In this document: positions 1 through 10,296 of the stretch, in pieces
How positions within the stretch are numbered: the stretch's first letter is position 1
How the letters are laid out: the number at the start of each line of letters is the position of its first letter
Source: Apodemus sylvaticus
Lineage: Eukaryota; Chordata; Mammalia; Rodentia; Muridae
Direction of reading: 5' to 3'
Assembly (NCBI RefSeq): GCF_947179515.1
Contig: NC_067473.1
Location: 77,302,936-77,366,935 of the forward strand
Length of the DNA: 64,000 bases
The notes under the pieces: generated by a model
The model's database searches: none
The model's input: only the letters and a program-made list of their open reading frames with translations
Told to the model about the DNA's origin: nothing
Made by a program: the position numbers and the translations under genes

Positions 1-383
1 AAGTTCGTTTTGTATTTAAAAATCGTACATTAATTAAAAAAAGATTGGCCTCAGTTCGGCATCAGCGTAAATACTTAGTGAAATGCATAGTGACGTTTTA
101 CAACCATCCACTTAAAGTTACTTAATAAATCTGACAGTATTGAGAGCAGATGGAAAAGGTCGTTTTTTCAAGTTCTATGTTTATAATTTTTATTCAGGGA
201 GTTTCCTTTTTAGAAAAAAGATACTTGAATGAAGTTTTCAACATCATTAGTCTGCATTGGCATTTCTGTGCTGTTTGGTTTTGTTTTTTGTTTTTTTTTT
301 TTTTTCAGGAGGAGGCCAATGTTCTCCTGACTGTCTTGTTCAAAAAGTTTTAGGCTGATTACTATTTAAAAATGAAGACGTCT
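1..383. other. unique noncoding DNA downstream of Hoxa13
   Basis: AT-rich single-copy sequence with a long T run near 290-305. I see no gene here. By synteny it lies on the Hoxa11 side of Hoxa13. Confidence 0.5.
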
Positions 384-535
384 CCAGGCATGGTAGCATA
401 CTCCTTTAATCCCAGCACTCTGGAGACTAGGCAGGTGAATTTCTGAGTTGGAGGCCAGCCTAGACTACAGAGTGAGTTCCAGGACAGGGAAACTGTATCT
501 TTGAAAACAAAACAAAACACCACCAACATAATAAT
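384..535 (+). mobile_element. diverged B1 SINE
   Basis: It shows the B1 core (aatcccagcactctggaga, then ccagcctagactacagagtg) and ends in a CAAAA-rich tail. It is the only SINE within several kb of Hoxa13. Confidence 0.8.
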
Positions 536-689
536 AAAATAAAAAAATCTAAGAAGCCATTACAATCCATCACCGCCTCAACTAATGTGTAAATCCATGC
601 CATGTTCATTTTAAATAAGAAGGGAGTTAGCTGAGATTGGCACTGTCAACAACCACGCCAGAACTAAGGGGGGGCACCCTGACATTTTC

Positions 690-751
<62 letters not shown>
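690..751. repeat. (GA)n microsatellite
   Basis: An uninterrupted GA dinucleotide run of about 60 bp. It produces a spurious Arg-Glu ORF. Confidence 0.97.
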
Positions 752-754
<3 letters not shown>

Positions 755-1387
755 TACCCAGAACTCCTGCAGTAGTGGTGGCTTTCGGAAGGGGCAGTAT
801 TCCCTCTGCAGAGCTGCTGGTTAGCCTCTTTCCTAGGCCTTAGGTTCAGAAGATGTCTTACATCTAAAGAAAAATATCTCCTATCAACAGAAGAGTCATT
901 TGGAGCAGTTCATAAACAGTGTTTGAACCAACTTGGAAGGGAATTTTCAAAACTTTAAACATTTTGGAGAAGTCATTAATGTTGCTTGATGGTAGTTCAT
1001 TTGGAAATGAGGCTGTAATACAAGGCGCAGGGTGCCGGTCTCAAGAAGTATTTTCATGTGTTTCCACAAATGGTAGGGTAGCAAACAGATTACTCTTTAC
1101 AAGACCATCTGACTTGTGTTTCAGGGCCATTCTTTGCTTAAGCAGCTTTATATTTTTTTCCATCGTTCTTCATCTAGAAAGACATAAAGAAGCTCTTCAA
1201 GTCTTTATATGTCTTCAGGAAGGGCTGGAGATGTTTCCATCATCTGGGATTATAAGGAGCAAATACCTTCCAACAAATGATAAATTCAGTTCTCTCATTC
1301 ACCATTATTGTCCCCTGACATAAAGGTAAACTTAATCTGCAGCTGAAAAATCCAAATTCCAAAGCTACTAGTTCCTTAAACATTTTA

Positions 1388-1437
1388 ATGTGTGTGTGTG
1401 TGTGTGTGTGTGTCGCGCACACACACACACACACACA
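1388..1437. repeat. (TG)n-CGCG-(CA)n compound microsatellite
   Basis: A TG run, a central TCGCGC and a CA run make a nearly uninterrupted alternating purine-pyrimidine tract that is also an imperfect inverted repeat. It has Z-DNA or cruciform potential. Confidence 0.95.
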
Positions 1438-2340
1438 AAGGATTTGACAAAAAGAAAAAACAAACCCCCACATTATCCCACTTGTATATTAAATACATAA
1501 ACATTCTGTATTATTTATGACTCTGAACACAATATCTCTTGTGCTGTTTGGGGCCAATAAACAACAGCTATAATACTGATTGTTAATATAGTTTTGATGA
1601 TAGTTATTGATACTAAGTATATTTATTCCTACAAAACAAATGGCAGGTTGGCAAGCATCAATATAAGATTAAGCGCCATCATAGCGCAACAATCAGCATT
1701 AAGCTGTCCAGAATAACTTTTCTCCTGCATTTGTATTGTGAGCATTTTGTAGATGAAATATTTAAGTTCTCCTACTGACTTCTTAGAGAGGTGGATTGCT
1801 TTGAATTTCTGAAATGTAACTCTAGAACTCTAGAGTTAGGAAGGTATGTGAGACTTTTTAATTTGCCGTAAAGATTCCCAGATAGTTCTAATTAAGGTCA
1901 CAGACCACCTTGGAGGGTGAAGGCTGGGAAAGAACGGTTATTTAAGAACACCTCTTGGACTGTAACAAACATGTACAGCTTTAAAACAGATCTGCAGAAA
2001 TCTGATGCACAGCGAGCCGCTGTGAGGGCAGATTAAGGCTGGCCATTAAAGAAAGGAAGCAAACTCATTGCGTAAAGACCATTTTGTACCCCAAGTCTAG
2101 AAATCACCTTAAATTACAGTGTCTTCAGTCATCAGCAATTAATAATACTATACCTGTACAAATTCTACAATTATATACACAACACACAAACACTGATATG
2201 CAAATACATATATAAACATATATTATATATTCACATATATACAAGCACATGTATAATTTACATATATTCAAATCTTCTCCTTTTGGAGCAAAAAATTATG
2301 AATACTAAATCTTTAAAACAAGTCAAGTAAGAGCTCAATT
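1438..2340. other. AT-rich single-copy noncoding DNA
   Basis: No repeats except AT/CA-rich low-complexity sequence around 2150-2270, and no coding potential. It contains a HOX13-type CCAATAAA site at 1554-1561 and several TAAT/ATTA cores. The absence of transposons and position in the cluster suggest conserved regulatory DNA, but conservation cannot be seen here. Confidence 0.45.
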
Positions 2341-2371
2341 CCCTTGAAGCTGAAGAATTACAAGGAAGTTT

Positions 2372-2392
2372 GTCAACACGAGGTGGCGCCCT
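2372..2392 (+). promoter_or_regulatory. candidate CTCF site
   Basis: The string acacgaggtggcgcc matches the CTCF core (CCA-C-N-AG-G-T/G-GGC-G-C) apart from the first C. It lies about 0.6 kb downstream of the presumed Hoxa13 3' end. Motif match only. Confidence 0.4.
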
Positions 2393-2436
2393 TGATCTAT
2401 GAATCTGGCTGAGGCCGATTCATGAGCTGTCAAAAG

Positions 2437-2471
2437 TCAAGGTCACAAATTGTCTTTTTTCATCAAGGTCA
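2437..2471 (+). promoter_or_regulatory. paired TCAAGGTCA nuclear receptor sites
   Basis: Exact TCAAGGTCA at 2437-2445 and 2463-2471, on the same strand, start to start 26 bp. This is the monomer site of the ESRR and NR5A orphan nuclear receptors. It sits 50 bp from the candidate CTCF motif. Confidence 0.35.
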
Positions 2472-2979
2472 AGGTTTAAGGCCTTTCCTAGTCCTGTCAT
2501 TTCAACAAATACCAAAAACCTGTCCTTTCAGTCACATGCAGACTTAAGAGCAGATTTTAAAATACGACAGCCTAGGCATTGCTGATACTCAACAACTGGT
2601 TTCCATTTGCCACAGGGAGCCTGGGACCATGCTCTGTCTCTCCCCCTTTCCTTTCTCTCCCTCTCAGAATACCTGACACTTTCATCTCCTTGAAACCTTT
2701 TCATTTGTAAGCTTTTAGTTATGTGAGATTTTTTCTCCTTCTCATTAAAAATTTAGAAAAACTGAATAATAATAGAAAAGAATGGTCCTTGGCTTGTAAG
2801 ACAAGCCTGCCTGTTTAGTTTTTGTGCAGTGCAAGTTCCGCATAGAAAAGTAACTCGAGTGTTTCCTTCAGATTTTAATGGCAGTGATTATTTTATTAAC
2901 AGAGTTAATACCACTATCTACAGATCTAATTTTTCATTTTTAGTGGAAGTATTTAAAAAGCAGGTGCACGAATACACTT

Positions 2980-4157
2980 TCACAGTGTGCCGAATGTCTT
3001 TATTTACAAGATAGCATTTAAAGTGAATATGAACAAAATGAATGTGTGAATTGAAATTACTGCTTGATTAAAAATGTGCTGTGAGGATGACTCCATAGAC
3101 TTTCTACTGCAGCCTCCTAACATGATAAACAAGAAAAAATACTAATCATGTAGTAAATCAAAATATAGAATGTCGACAACTAAATATTTTTGGGAGAATG
3201 GATTTCCATTTTGAGGTTTGTTTGTTTGTTTTTTTAAGTAAAAAAAAAGGAAAATGATGTCTCTAGCAAAATGTTTAACATGCATTGGAAAATGCCAATT
3301 TAAAAAATTAAAGAAAGAATATGTTTTAGGAGAAATCCACACTAGGGTGGAACGTTCCAGGAGAAGGGGCATTTAAAGTGAATTCTTTGGATTATCTGGT
3401 GAGATTTGAACACTTCAAAAATTACAATAAATCCTGTGAGAAAAAAGGCTCTGACAATGGGTTATTTCAACATGTTTGCAGTAAGCAATTGAAAGGTATT
3501 TCCAGAAGTTCTTTACCCACCCAGGGTTCTCTTGTAGCCTCAGGGTTTAGCTGGCCACATTTACTATCAAAACAATAGATCATTGGATGAGTATTCTTTC
3601 TTATCTCCCTTTTTAGCAATAGTTCAAATTAAAAAATTCAGTGCCTTTCTGCCTTCTAAGCCTCTACGTTAAACATTTTTCAGAACTGAACAATGGTAGT
3701 AATTTCAATAAGGTTTACCTGAGCAGGCACTTAACATGCAAAGAGGACGGTGCTGGACAAGCGACGTGAAAACAGCCTTTGTTTCTGTAACCAGTTTTCA
3801 GATTACCATCTAACACAGTGTCCTAAAATATAATGGTCACATAAATACTTACAAGATTTGAGTAAATTCATAATTTATCTGAAATTGTGTGTTTTAGGGG
3901 CTGATGAGTTGACTCTAGAGTTTGCCACTTATAGGTCTGGTGGGGTTTGTCGGGAGAACTGGTAGTCTTTACCATTTCTTAAGGTTTTGTTTTAATTGTA
4001 GATTCCATTGAAGAGAGAGTCCCCTTAGGAGAGCGAAATGTCAGCGTCTCTCTATCCAATTCTTCAGTTATTATTACGCATTATTATTATCATCTGGGCA
4101 AAGAAACAAATCCTTAAGCGTTTCTCCAAGCTGCCCTCTGCTCCACCTTTTAATCCA
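2980..4157 (-). other. Hoxa13: Hoxa13 3' UTR (extent inferred)
   Basis: Noncoding, AT-rich, repeat-free sequence directly after the Hoxa13 stop codon, up to the candidate poly(A) signal near 3000. The far border is inferred from that hexamer. Confidence 0.5.
2999..3004 (-). terminator. Hoxa13: candidate polyadenylation signal of Hoxa13
   Basis: TTTATT on the plus strand reads AATAAA on the minus strand. It is the first such hexamer past the Hoxa13 stop codon on the minus strand that I found, and it gives a gene span of about 3.1 kb, in line with the human gene. A second copy follows at 2892-2897. Confidence 0.5.
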
Positions 4158-6034
4158 TTAACTAGTGGTCTTGAGTTTATTGATGACTTTTTTCTCTTTG
4201 ACCCTCCTGTTCTGGAACCAGATTGTGACCTGCCTCTCAGAGAGGTTCGTTGTGGCTGATATCCTTCTCCGTTTGTCCTTGGTAATGAATTTGTTCGTAG
4301 CGTATTCCCGTTCGAGTTCTTTCAACTGCACCTTAGTGTAAGGCACCCGCTTCTTTCTCCCCCTCCTATAGGAGCTGGCGTCTGAAGGATGGGAGACGAC
4401 GTCTGGAAGATAAGGAAGAAGGAAAGTTACTCTGGGAGCCGACCTGAGCCAGAACACAGGCGACAGCTCAATGTGAGCTGCTGGCCTTGCAGTCAATGTC
4501 TGATTGCTCTTTGCCACGAGCGAGCGCTATACAATCCAGCCTTCTGCCAAAGCCTGGAGCGTTAGTAGGGGGTATGGTTAGTTGTGTATTGAAATGAAAT
4601 CGCCCAGTGTTCCAGTGACCACCCCAATCGGGCCATACTGCATGTACAGCGGTCCACACCTTAGCACTCAACAGGGTACAACACTTCTGTAGAGCCTCGG
4701 CTCCTCTCAGCTTGCCCCAAGTCCCAACATTCTATGCTTCTGAAGCCTTTTTTTTTTTTTTTCCCAGAGAGCTACCAGGGACAATTTGGTGAGCTCAAAA
4801 TCAAGTCTATTTCCCATCTTGGAGTCAATGTCAAGGGCTTGGGAGGGTGGGGCACACAGGGAGAAAGGGGCTGCCGGGAGTTAGGACCCACAAGCTTCCT
4901 CCCAGCTACCCCTTACCGAAGGAGGGCCAGGGACCAGCTCAACTTAGGGCAGGGCGGACGGACAGCGCCAGCCAGCCGGGGTCAGGCTCCCAGGGGTGCA
5001 AGCCAGGCCAGGGAGAGTGCGGGGGGGGGGGGAAGGGGCACCCGAGTAACCCTGGAGCGCGAGCCGAGGAGAAGCTGAAAAGCTGGAAGACCCGGGCTGG
5101 AAAGGGGGCGCCATTTACCGGGCAGAGTGGACTTCCAGAGGTGGGGAGGCTGCGTCTGATCTTTGGGGCAGTACATTTGGCCGTTCCAGCCGTTGGGCAG
5201 AGCCCAAGGCTGATAGCTTTCCATGGGAAGCCCCAGAGGCTCGTGGCGCGTCTCGCCAGGACCCCCGAGCCCCGGAACCACTGGCATATCCAGATAGCCG
5301 GGCACGGGCTGGTGGTGGTGGTAAGGCCCGGCCGCGTAGCCCTGATGGTAGAAAGCGAACTCCTTGGCGCGGGAGCTGAACTCCTCGGCCGCGGGGCCGG
5401 CGGTGTCCATGTACTTGTCGGCGAAGGCGGCGGCGGCCGAGGCAGGCTGCGCGCACGACTTGATGGCGTTGGGGTGCGGGCCCATACGGGCGCACGGGTA
5501 GTAGCCGCTGCCGAAGTAGCCGTAGGGCAGCGCCGCGGGCCCCGACGAGCTCTGTGCCGCCGCCGAGCAGGGACTGCACTGCTTGGCGGCCTCGGCACCC
5601 GCGGGCCCGGCCGGCCCGGGCCCTCCCGACGACGACGCGGCAGCCGCGGCGGCGGCGGCGGCAGCGGCGGCAGCGGCGGCGGCGGCGGCGGACGGGGGCG
5701 CCTCCCCCGGGGCGCTGCTGTACGCGGCCGCGGCGCCCGGCGCCAGTGGTGCGGGATGCGCCATCAGGTTGCGGCACTGGTTAGCCGCGGCGGCGGCGGC
5801 GGCGGCGGCCGCGGCGGCCACCGAGAAATTGCCCCCCGCGGCCGCGGCAGCCGGGTGGGGGAAGCCCCCGCCCCCAGCTCCCGCCGCCGCCGCCGCTGCC
5901 GCCGCCGCCGCAGCCGCCGCCGCCCCTTCCATGTTCTTGTTGAGCTCGTCGGCCACCAGGCCGCCGCCGTTGTCGTAGAGAAACATGACGGTGGGCTCGA
6001 TCCAGCGGGGGTGGAGGAGCACGGAGGCTGTCAT
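4158..6034 (-). CDS. Hoxa13: homeobox protein Hox-A13 (two exons)
   Basis: Posterior Hox transcription factor that acts in the nucleus to pattern autopod, genitourinary tract and hindgut. CDS is complement(join(4158..4402,5119..6034)): 916 + 245 nt, 386 aa plus stop, the mouse length. The start is the ATG at 6034-6032 (MTASVLLH). Three alanine tracts lie at about residues 38-51 (14 Ala), 73-84 (12) and 116-133 (18). A HoxA13 N-terminal region with Tyr/Pro-rich stretches follows. The homeodomain is residues 320-379 with Tyr8, WFQNRR helix 3 and Asn51; the protein ends NKLKTTS. The donor is CCCG|GTAAAT at 5119/5118 and the acceptor TTCCAG|ACGTC at 4403/4402; together they make Asp at the junction. 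The intron follows residue 305, upstream of the homeodomain as in other Hox13 genes. Expanded alanine tracts in HOXA13 cause hand-foot-genital syndrome in people. Identification is secure. Confidence 0.98.
4403..5118 (-). other. Hoxa13: Hoxa13 intron 1
   Basis: A 716-bp intron with GT-AG ends on the minus strand. It contains a long G run (plus strand about 5028-5041) and a T run at 4748-4762. No transposons. Confidence 0.95.
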
Positions 6035-6320
6035 AGCCCGAGCCGCATGGAGAAGACCCCAGTGGCGCTGTTTTAAAAAGCCCCCAAGAAGTGAAGAGCG
6101 CGCCGCGCGGGGCCGGGGCCCGAGCGAGGGGGGCGGGTCGCGCCCTGCGGGGTCGCGCCAGGCGGCCGCCCATTGGCCCGCCCCCGGCCCGCCCCCGGCG
6201 TATGCAAAGCGGGAGGCTCCGGCTCGGCTCCGTGCTGGGCCCGCCGTCCCCGCCGCCGCCCGCGCGGTCCTCTGAGCCAGCTCTAGCTCCCGCCGCGCGG
6301 CCGCGCAGCAGTCACCCACG
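6035..6320 (-). promoter_or_regulatory. Hoxa13: Hoxa13 promoter and 5' UTR (CpG-rich, probably bidirectional)
   Basis: GC-rich sequence upstream of the Hoxa13 start. On the minus strand there is a TATA-like TTTTTAAAA at 6071-6079, an inverted CCAAT box (ATTGG on the plus strand, 6172-6176), and GC boxes near 6131-6137 and 6177-6200. The TATA position predicts initiation around 6045, which implies a very short 5' UTR. A 5-codon upstream ORF (6048-6031) overlaps the main ATG. The CpG island continues leftward through exon 1. In other mammals the Hottip lncRNA starts close by in the opposite direction. Confidence 0.7.
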
Positions 6321-6845
6321 GAAGAGGCGGGGGACTAGGGCGGGTGGGGTGGGGAACACATGGACCCCCGATCCCTTCCCGGGTTTCCCGCGAAGGTTGG
6401 GAGGGGCCGTGAGGGGCTGCAGTTGGGGTGCAGTTGAGGTCGTGGGGACAAGTCAGGTAAATTCTCCAGTGGCCAGGAATGAGGGTTTACCTTTGCCTTG
6501 AACTGGCCCAGGATGGCCTGGCGTGTTTTAGGGACTCCTGGGGCTGTTTTCTTTCCAGAGATGGATACATCTTTCTGCAGCTAGACCCTCCCAAGGATGT
6601 CGTAGCTTTTGCCTCGCCGAGATTTGACTCTCCCACCCCTGGGGAACAAGAGCGTTTGTTTCCTGTTGGTTTAAGGAGAAGCCTGAGTACCCGGACATTT
6701 CTCTGGGAAGCTTGGGCTGCGTTAGGAGCTTCCTTCCCTGTTCTTAGGCTTTAGAGGACAATTTCAATTAGGCCTACAGACTCAGAATATCAGAACAACT
6801 AATTGTATCTCCCTATGCCCCTCACACACGCAAGCGCAAATTTAG

Positions 6846-6848
6846 ACA

Positions 6849-6928
<80 letters not shown>

Positions 6929-6929
6929 G
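6846..6929. repeat. (CA)n-(GA)n compound microsatellite
   Basis: CA run of about 40 bp followed directly by a GA run of about 45 bp. Confidence 0.95.
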
Positions 6930-7556
6930 CATACTGCCACATTGTCCAACTTGTATATACAGCTCGCTATTCATTCCGATGCAGCAACTATTCTTTCTGG
7001 TCCGCAGAGGATTTCAGATGAAGAAAGCACCATTCACTCATGCTCCTGTCTCCTGAGTCCGGCTGCCTTTTCCTGAAGGGGTTTAAGAAGAACAGGCCCC
7101 AGCTGGGCTGCTGGCTGGAACTCCAATCGCGGTTCTGGGGCTTCCTACAAGCCACTCCATAGATCCTGAGTTGGACACGACACTCCAGACACCTGGAAAT
7201 CTACTGTTGCATTCCGTTTTGGGGAAAGAGAAAGAGGATCTTTGGAATCATTTCATGGTTTTCCTTCTAGTAGGAGCTCAGCCTGTAGTGGGTTCAAGGT
7301 GCCGTGATGAGTTCCTCTGTACCACTGGAGCTCGGTGGGGTGTTTGTATTAGAAGAGCCACGTTTAGGTGCAGTGTTTTGGTAAAGGATTCTGGGGACCC
7401 TGCCTCCTTAGGACCACATCTATCTCTGGTTCTGCAACTGTGTACGTCCAGAGGGGAACAAATGGTCAAAGTGAAAGTGTGTGCATTCTGGAATATACGG
7501 GCTGGGCTGAGTTCAGTGCTCTCTTTGGTCAAATGCTCTGGTAGGCAGCCAGACTT

Positions 7557-7575
7557 GGACCTGCCCTCTGGTCCC
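7557..7575 (-). promoter_or_regulatory. candidate CTCF site
   Basis: On the minus strand GGACCAGAGGGCAGG resembles the CTCF core (ACCAGAGGGCA). Motif only; orientation is opposite to the 2.4 kb candidate. Confidence 0.25.
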
Positions 7576-8167
7576 AGCCTGCAGACTCAACCCTAAGCTA
7601 GAGCATCACACATACCACCCAATTCATCTGCTGCTCTGTAAGCCCCCTGGGCTTCTGGCAAGATTGGGACCAGTAAAGCGAGGTTCAGGTTTTTATCTGC
7701 CGGGATTCTGGGTTTGTTCTGACTAATGTTAAGCGTCGCCCAATAAAACCTTCCTTGATCCCCACACCCAATTCTCCCCCACACCCAGTGTGTCCTTTCT
7801 CTTCTGACTTTAGCAGTCCTGGGTAAATATTGATTTGCCCCCAGTTTACCTTCTTACTGACTGGGGGCCATTTGCAGACTAAGGAACCAACCTCTGTGAA
7901 GACTTGATTTCTGTGTTACTTCGGAGCTCTTTTCATCCGTCCCCCCCCACTCCTTCCTCCCTCTAAGTGGCATTGTAAAACTCAACAGTGACAAAGAGAC
8001 TAAGTGCGGTTCCAGGCTCCCAGTCTTGGAGACTCGGGGCTTGAGGGCAGTTTACATACAGGTCAGACACGGCTGGAGGCCAAGGTCAAGTTGAAAGTTG
8101 CTGTCTAGTCAGCGTGAGAAACTACAATAGAAGCCCAGAGACAGAGCCAACTGCCCACCTCCTCTCG

Positions 8168-8191
8168 CTCTCAATCCCCCCCCCCCCCCCA
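8168..8191. repeat. poly(C) tract
   Basis: A run of about 18-20 C residues in single-copy DNA. Confidence 0.9.
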
Positions 8192-8764
8192 TCCTTTACA
8201 GTTCTGGCTTCTGGCTCTGTTTGGTTTCTCAGCATCATTTTTTTTCTCTTTGTAGAGTTTTGGGGGCGGTGTTTACAGACTGGACTGATTCTTCTCTGTC
8301 GGGCCGCCCTGCTCTGAGCTGGGTTTCTGAGCCTCCGAAGTTTTCCAGCTAGGTTCGGAAAAAACGAAAACACAGCTCAGGAAGCCTCCACCAGCCGATG
8401 CTATGCCAGTTCACCTCTGGCAGTGGCTGCACTGCTGGTCCACACAGCAGCCAAGACCAGCTCCACGTTCTTCCCTCTCCCTCAGTTCACTGGAGCCGGG
8501 AGCCCTGCACTCAGGGGAAGGGCCTCAGCTCTACAGACTGCCAAAGTCGGCTGGGTCCCTCCGCTCCAAAAATGGTGAGAAAGGAACTCATCTTTTTCCT
8601 CAGAGGGATCAGAAGCAGGTTTGTCTGGGAAGAACGAAGCAGCAGCAGCGGGAGGCTTTGGGCTGCATCGTGAATTCCCTGGCTTTGCTTCCTGCACGTG
8701 GCGTCCCTGTTGTGGAAGGACTTTGGATTTAAATTACTGAGATTTATATTTTCTTATCAATTTG

Positions 8765-8798
8765 AGAGAGAGAGAAACAGAGCGAGAGCGAGAGCGAG

Positions 8799-8850
<52 letters not shown>

Positions 8851-8851
8851 G
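8765..8851. repeat. (GAGAGC)n/(GA)n microsatellite
   Basis: GA run with an early GAGAGCGAGAGC section, about 85 bp in total. Confidence 0.95.
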
Positions 8852-10255
8852 CCTAAGAGAATTATTTAGAGAAAGTAGCATCCTTGCTCTCCTGTCTTAA
8901 ATCTCATACATTGGTGTGGATTTTCTACTAGGCTTGTGTCAGGGGCATAGTAGCATATCTGACTCCTTCTCCCTTCCCTGGGTTGCTTCTCCACTGTTTT
9001 AAAACATCCACATGTCCTGCTAGTTATTGAATTGAAGGCTGTAGGAGTCCTTGGGAATTGTTTCTCAAATTAGAATGAACTCTGGGAATGGTTTGGGGTA
9101 AGACTTTCTAGAAATTCTACTCACTTTAAAACAGCAATTCCTCAGTCTTTCAAAGGGGGAGAGAAGGGATGCATTAATGGTTTCTTAGACAATGCTCCAG
9201 GCAGTACCAGACCAGGTTGGTGTGGGAAAAGGAAGACTGGAGGATGAAGCCTGGCTCTTGGGAAGCCACCAGTCTCTTCCAGTGTTCTTCCTCATTCACC
9301 AAAGGCACAGGAAAAATGTGCTTGTCTGTCCAGCGAGCAAGGCCTGACTTTCTGAGCTCTTTTTGTCTCCCAGGCTTGGGGTTCTTCTTACAGAAGCACC
9401 AGTAAGGTAACATGGTTCTCCATGGCCCAGGGAAGCGGTCAGGGCATCCATAGTCACCTTCAGGCAATAGTGGCCAGAGGCGCTCTGGAGCCAAGAGGAA
9501 GCTAGAGAGGTCTCCATTGGTGCCCAAGTTTTGTCTGATGCACCCAGATTTCTCAGCAAAGGCCTTCAAGGGCAGCATGGCTACAGCCCTGCCTTTGTTC
9601 AAGGAGTTTCCATAGATTTTCCCAAGCTCTTGCTTTCACTAGTGCAAGCCTGGATCCACGGGCTTTGACGGCCCCCTTGCATCTCGCTTGAGACTTTGGC
9701 TACATTTTTTTTTTCTTTTCTTGATAGAGGACCCCTGACCAACCAGGATTACAGGACCCTGGGCTCCTAATGTTGGAGAAGAAAAGGACAAAGGGAAATG
9801 GAGGTCTAATCGTATTTGATTTTCATTAGCAAATTAAGTTTACCTGCTCTCACTTTAACTCGGAAGAGGCTGTCAGCACCATTCTCTGGAACTACTTCTT
9901 TGCATTGATCTGGTATTAGGATAAACATTCCAGGGCTGGTTTTAAAGACACTTTGTATTTCGGGATATTCATGTGTTTCTAATGTATCCCAGCAGCTTTA
10001 TGAGCTGCATTTGCAGGACGTCTTACCCTTTGGCTTCCACCCCAGGCAGGCTGGGGGCAAAGAGATAATGGCAAAGCAAGAAGGATTCAGAAAGGGGCAG
10101 GGTCTGGGGGACTGGGGTGGGGGAGAGAGAGAAAGAAGGTAACTCTTCAGAATCCTTACCAGCAGACCATTTGGGAATGGAGCAAGGAGGGAGTTGAGTT
10201 TTTGAGGGATCTCAATCCTGTACACACACCAGGGTGAAAGCAGTGGCCCCCTTTT
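8852..10255. other. single-copy intergenic DNA
   Basis: No transposon or gene recognised. A 142-codon minus-strand ORF at 9174-9602 has no recognisable domain and is of a length expected by chance. Confidence 0.5.

Positions 10256-10295
<40 letters not shown>
10256..10295. repeat. (TG)n microsatellite
   Basis: TG run of about 38 bp. Confidence 0.95.

Positions 10296-10296
<1 letters not shown>

Noticed and set aside
4847..6076. Long plus-strand ORF (409 codons) antisense to Hoxa13 exon 1, and an Ala-rich ORF at 5583-5978
   Set aside because: By-products of the GC-rich alanine-tract codons, which stay open on the opposite strand. No start context, domain or codon signal of their own.
4982..6319. 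Hoxa13 frame extended upstream to a start at 6319
   Set aside because: The extra 95 codons cross the promoter, CCAAT and TATA-like elements; the protein start MTASVLLHPRW at 6034 gives the known 386-aa length.
9174..9602. 142-codon minus-strand ORF
   Set aside because: No recognisable domain; several ORFs of this length are expected by chance in 64 kb over six frames.
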